DNA of 64,000 nt from Acidimicrobiia bacterium. GTDB taxonomy: Bacteria; Actinomycetota; Acidimicrobiia; Acidimicrobiales; Acidimicrobilacustridaceae. The notes under the pieces were generated by a model, which saw nothing but the letters and a program-made list of their open reading frames with translations, did not search any database and was not told where the DNA came from. The position numbers were made by a program, and so were the translations under genes. Shown piece after piece: positions 62,097-64,000 of this stretch. The stretch's first letter is position 1; every line of letters starts with the position of its first letter. Location: positions 1 through 64,000 of the forward strand of contig JAFIEP010000054.1 of NCBI GenBank assembly GCA_020832495.1, written 5' to 3'.

Positions 62097-63680
62097 ATGG
62101 ACACCGATGCCAGCCCCGAGAACGACCGGGTGGTGATCTTCGACACCACCCTGCGCGACGGCGAGCAGTCGCCGGGTATCTCCCTGGATCAGGGAGAGAA
62201 GCTCGAGATCGCCGAGCAGCTGGCCCGCCTCGGAGTGGACGTCATCGAGGCCGGGTTCCCCGTCGCCAGCCAGGGCGACTTCGAGTCGGTGCAGGTCATC
62301 GCCAAGGCCGTGCACGGCCCCACCATCTGTGGCCTGTCGCGCACCGCGCTGGCCGACATCGACCGCTGTTGGGAGGCCATCGAGTCGGCGGAGCACACCC
62401 GCATCCACACCTTCATCGCCACCAGCGAGATCCACATGCGCAACAAGCTGCGCATGACCCCTGACCAGGTGAAGGCCGAGGCCGCTCGCGCCGTGGCCCA
62501 CGCCCGCAGCTACACCGACGACGTCGAGTTCTCGCCCGAGGACGCCTCGCGGTCCGACTTCGACTTCATGTGCGAGGTGCTGCAGGTGGCAGTCGACAAC
62601 GGTGCCACCACCCTCAACATTCCCGATACCGTGGGCTACGCCATCCCCGAGGAGTGGGCCGAGCGCATCCGTTCGGTGCGCCAACGGGTGAAGGGCGACT
62701 ACGTCATCTCCTCGCACTGCCACAACGACCTGGGCCTCGCCGTGGCCAACTCGCTGGCCGCTGTGCAGGCCGGCGCCCGCCAGGTGGAGTGCACGGTGAA
62801 CGGCATCGGCGAACGGGCCGGCAACGCCGCCATGGAGGAGATCGTCATGGCGCTGCGCACCCGAGCCGACTTCTTCGGCGGCATCGACTGCCGCGTTCGC
62901 TCCGAGGAACTGGCCCGCTCCAGCCGCCTGATCTCCCGCCTCACCGGTTACCCGGTGCAGTTCAACAAGGCGGTGGTGGGCCGCAACGCCTTCGCCCACG
63001 AGTCGGGTATCCACCAGCACGGCGTGCTCACCGAACGCACCACCTACGAGATCATGGACCCCTCCGTCGTGGGCGCCGCCGGCTCGGAGATCGTGCTGGG
63101 CAAGCACTCGGGTCGTCACGCCTTCGCCGACACCCTGCGCAAGATGGGTTTCGACCTGCACGGCGACGCGCTGAACCAGGCGTTCACCCGCTTCAAGGAA
63201 CTGGCCGACCGCAAGGTGCAGCTGACCGAGGAGGACCTCGAGGCTCTGGTGGCCGAAGAGGTGGGCGACACCGTGCGCTACCGCTTCCAACTGGTCTCGG
63301 TGGCCGCTCGGGTCGAGCCCGGCGAGACCGCCCAGGCCACCGTCACCCTGGAGGTGGATGGCGAGCACCGCACCGCCGAGGCCACCGGCGACGGCATGGT
63401 GGAAGCAGCCTGCGCGGCCATCAAGGACATCACGGGCGTCGAGGGGCGGCTGACCGACTACTCGGTCACCTCGGTGACCGGTGGGGTCGATGCCCTCGCT
63501 GACGTGGCCCTGCGCTTCGACGTGGGTGGTCGGGCGGTGCCCGGCCGAGGGCTCTCCACCGACGTGGTCGAGGCGTCCGCCCGGGCGTTCCTCAACGCCA
63601 TCAACCGGGCCGTGCGCATCGACGAGACCGGCGTGGCCGACCCTGCCGTCGACCGGCCGGGCTCGCTCGACGGGGTCTGA
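62097..63680 (+). CDS. leuA: 2-isopropylmalate synthase
   Basis: Encodes 527 aa from an ATG with AAAGG upstream. It condenses acetyl-CoA and 2-oxoisovalerate, the committed step to leucine. The TIM barrel opens [20 protein letters not shown] with the metal Asp and catalytic Arg. [41 protein letters not shown] carries the metal histidines. The C-terminal LeuA dimer domain (regulatory, leucine-binding) is present up to [19 protein letters not shown]. The length fits the bacterial short type, not the mycobacterial ~600-aa type. Controlled by the upstream attenuator. Confidence 0.96.
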   Translation: MDTDASPENDRVVIFDTTLRDGEQSPGISLDQGEKLEIAEQLARLGVDVIEAGFPVASQGDFESVQVIAKAVHGPTICGLSRTALADIDRCWEAIESAEHTRIHTFIATSEIHMRNKLRMTPDQVKAEAARAVAHARSYTDDVEFSPEDASRSDFDFMCEVLQVAVDNGATTLNIPDTVGYAIPEEWAERIRSVRQRVKGDYVISSHCHNDLGLAVANSLAAVQAGARQVECTVNGIGERAGNAAMEEIVMALRTRADFFGGIDCRVRSEELARSSRLISRLTGYPVQFNKAVVGRNAFAHESGIHQHGVLTERTTYEIMDPSVVGAAGSEIVLGKHSGRHAFADTLRKMGFDLHGDALNQAFTRFKELADRKVQLTEEDLEALVAEEVGDTVRYRFQLVSVAARVEPGETAQATVTLEVDGEHRTAEATGDGMVEAACAAIKDITGVEGRLTDYSVTSVTGGVDALADVALRFDVGGRAVPGRGLSTDVVEASARAFLNAINRAVRIDETGVADPAVDRPGSLDGV

Positions 63681-63700
63681 GCGCTCGTACGTCCGGGCAC

Positions 63701-63706
63701 TACGGT
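63701..63706 (+). promoter_or_regulatory. Leaderless -10 box of the hotdog gene
   Basis: TACGGT ends exactly 7 bases before the ATG at 63714. Confidence 0.5.
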
Positions 63707-63713
63707 GCCCCAG

Positions 63714-64000
63714 ATGTCAACCAACTGGATGGACCGGTACGACGAGACGGTGGCCGAGGGCTTCCTCGGGGCGAACGACGCCCATGTCGGGTTGTCGAGT
63801 CTGTTGGGCATCGCCATCGACCACGTCGAGCCGGGCCGGTTGCGGGCCGGCCTGGAGGTCACCCCGGCGTTGGTGACGCCCATCGGCAACCTCCACGGAG
63901 GTGCCGTGGCGGCGCTCGTGGACCACGTGCTCGGTTCGGTGTGCTACCCGCACATGGAACGGGGCCAGTGGGCGGCCACCACCGAGTTCAAGGTGAACTA
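63714..64000 (+). CDS. PaaI-like hotdog-fold thioesterase (partial, runs off the window)
   Basis: The first 95 codons are present and the ORF is open at the window end. The hotdog signature TPIGNLHGGAVAALVDHVLGSV, with the HGG(A)xxxLxD helix of PaaI/YdiI-type thioesterases, lies at about residues 56-77, followed by the strand WAATTEFKVN. Such enzymes hydrolyse acyl-CoA thioesters. It begins 33 bp after leuA, with its own promoter-like box. Confidence 0.85.
   Translation, partial: MSTNWMDRYDETVAEGFLGANDAHVGLSSLLGIAIDHVEPGRLRAGLEVTPALVTPIGNLHGGAVAALVDHVLGSVCYPHMERGQWAATTEFKVN

Overview
The window is a very G+C-rich stretch of bacterial chromosome. It is gene-dense on both strands and carries no rRNA, tRNA, CRISPR array or insertion sequence that I can see. 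The gene set points to an actinobacterium, perhaps of the Acidimicrobiia: gatCAB, mycobacterial-type serC, an Eis-like acetyltransferase, a PASTA-domain Ser/Thr kinase, the DUF4129/DUF4350/MoxR/DUF58 cluster with SpoIIM and RDD genes, and many TANNNT boxes 5 to 8 bases upstream of start codons (leaderless promoters). The taxon is an inference.

Layout. 1-9508: a PH-like protein, a methyltransferase, then a translationally coupled membrane operon (membrane protein, DUF4129, DUF4350, MoxR ATPase, DUF58) converging on a SpoIIM-family gene that diverges from an RDD gene. 9519-15696: cysteine desulfurase and mnmA (tRNA 2-thiouridine), a SigE-family sigma factor with a membrane partner, a membrane protein, and a MetE-like protein. 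15772-21574: ligA, a HAD hydrolase, a small secreted protein, and a PknB-like kinase. 21702-23646: an MFS transporter and an SCP2-like protein, convergent and each preceded by the same 16-bp palindrome. 23795-29148: gatCAB, a lipoprotein, and an Eis-like acetyltransferase. 29184-36541: a large RCC1-repeat secreted protein, a MATE transporter, and an SLH surface protein. 36659-38338: ilvD. 38424-41963: a zinc-ribbon protein, TerY-like vWA protein, PP2C-like phosphatase and kinase operon. 41997-43563: a NadD-like nucleotidyltransferase diverging from a pseudokinase.

43723-48456: ilvB-ilvN-ilvC behind a leader-peptide attenuator rich in Val codons, followed by a DUF695 gene. 48571-51639: an SLH/FN3 surface protein. 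51839-55599: metY-like enzyme, a cupin lipoprotein, and a GT-C-like membrane protein. 55721-61134: serC, an S9 peptidase, a DUF2007-like protein, and serA. 61193-63680: a DUF1697 protein and leuA, the latter behind a second attenuator with three Leu codons. The last gene, a hotdog thioesterase, runs off the end.

How they fit together: branched-chain amino acid synthesis (ilvD, ilvBNC, leuA) and serine synthesis (serC, serA) dominate the metabolic part. Both ilvB and leuA appear to be controlled by ribosome-mediated attenuation. The less ordinary parts are the zinc-ribbon/vWA/PP2C/kinase operon, the neighbouring pseudokinase, the paired operators around the MFS and SCP2 genes, and a recurring class of short tandem repeats, often of 11 bp, placed just after stop codons.
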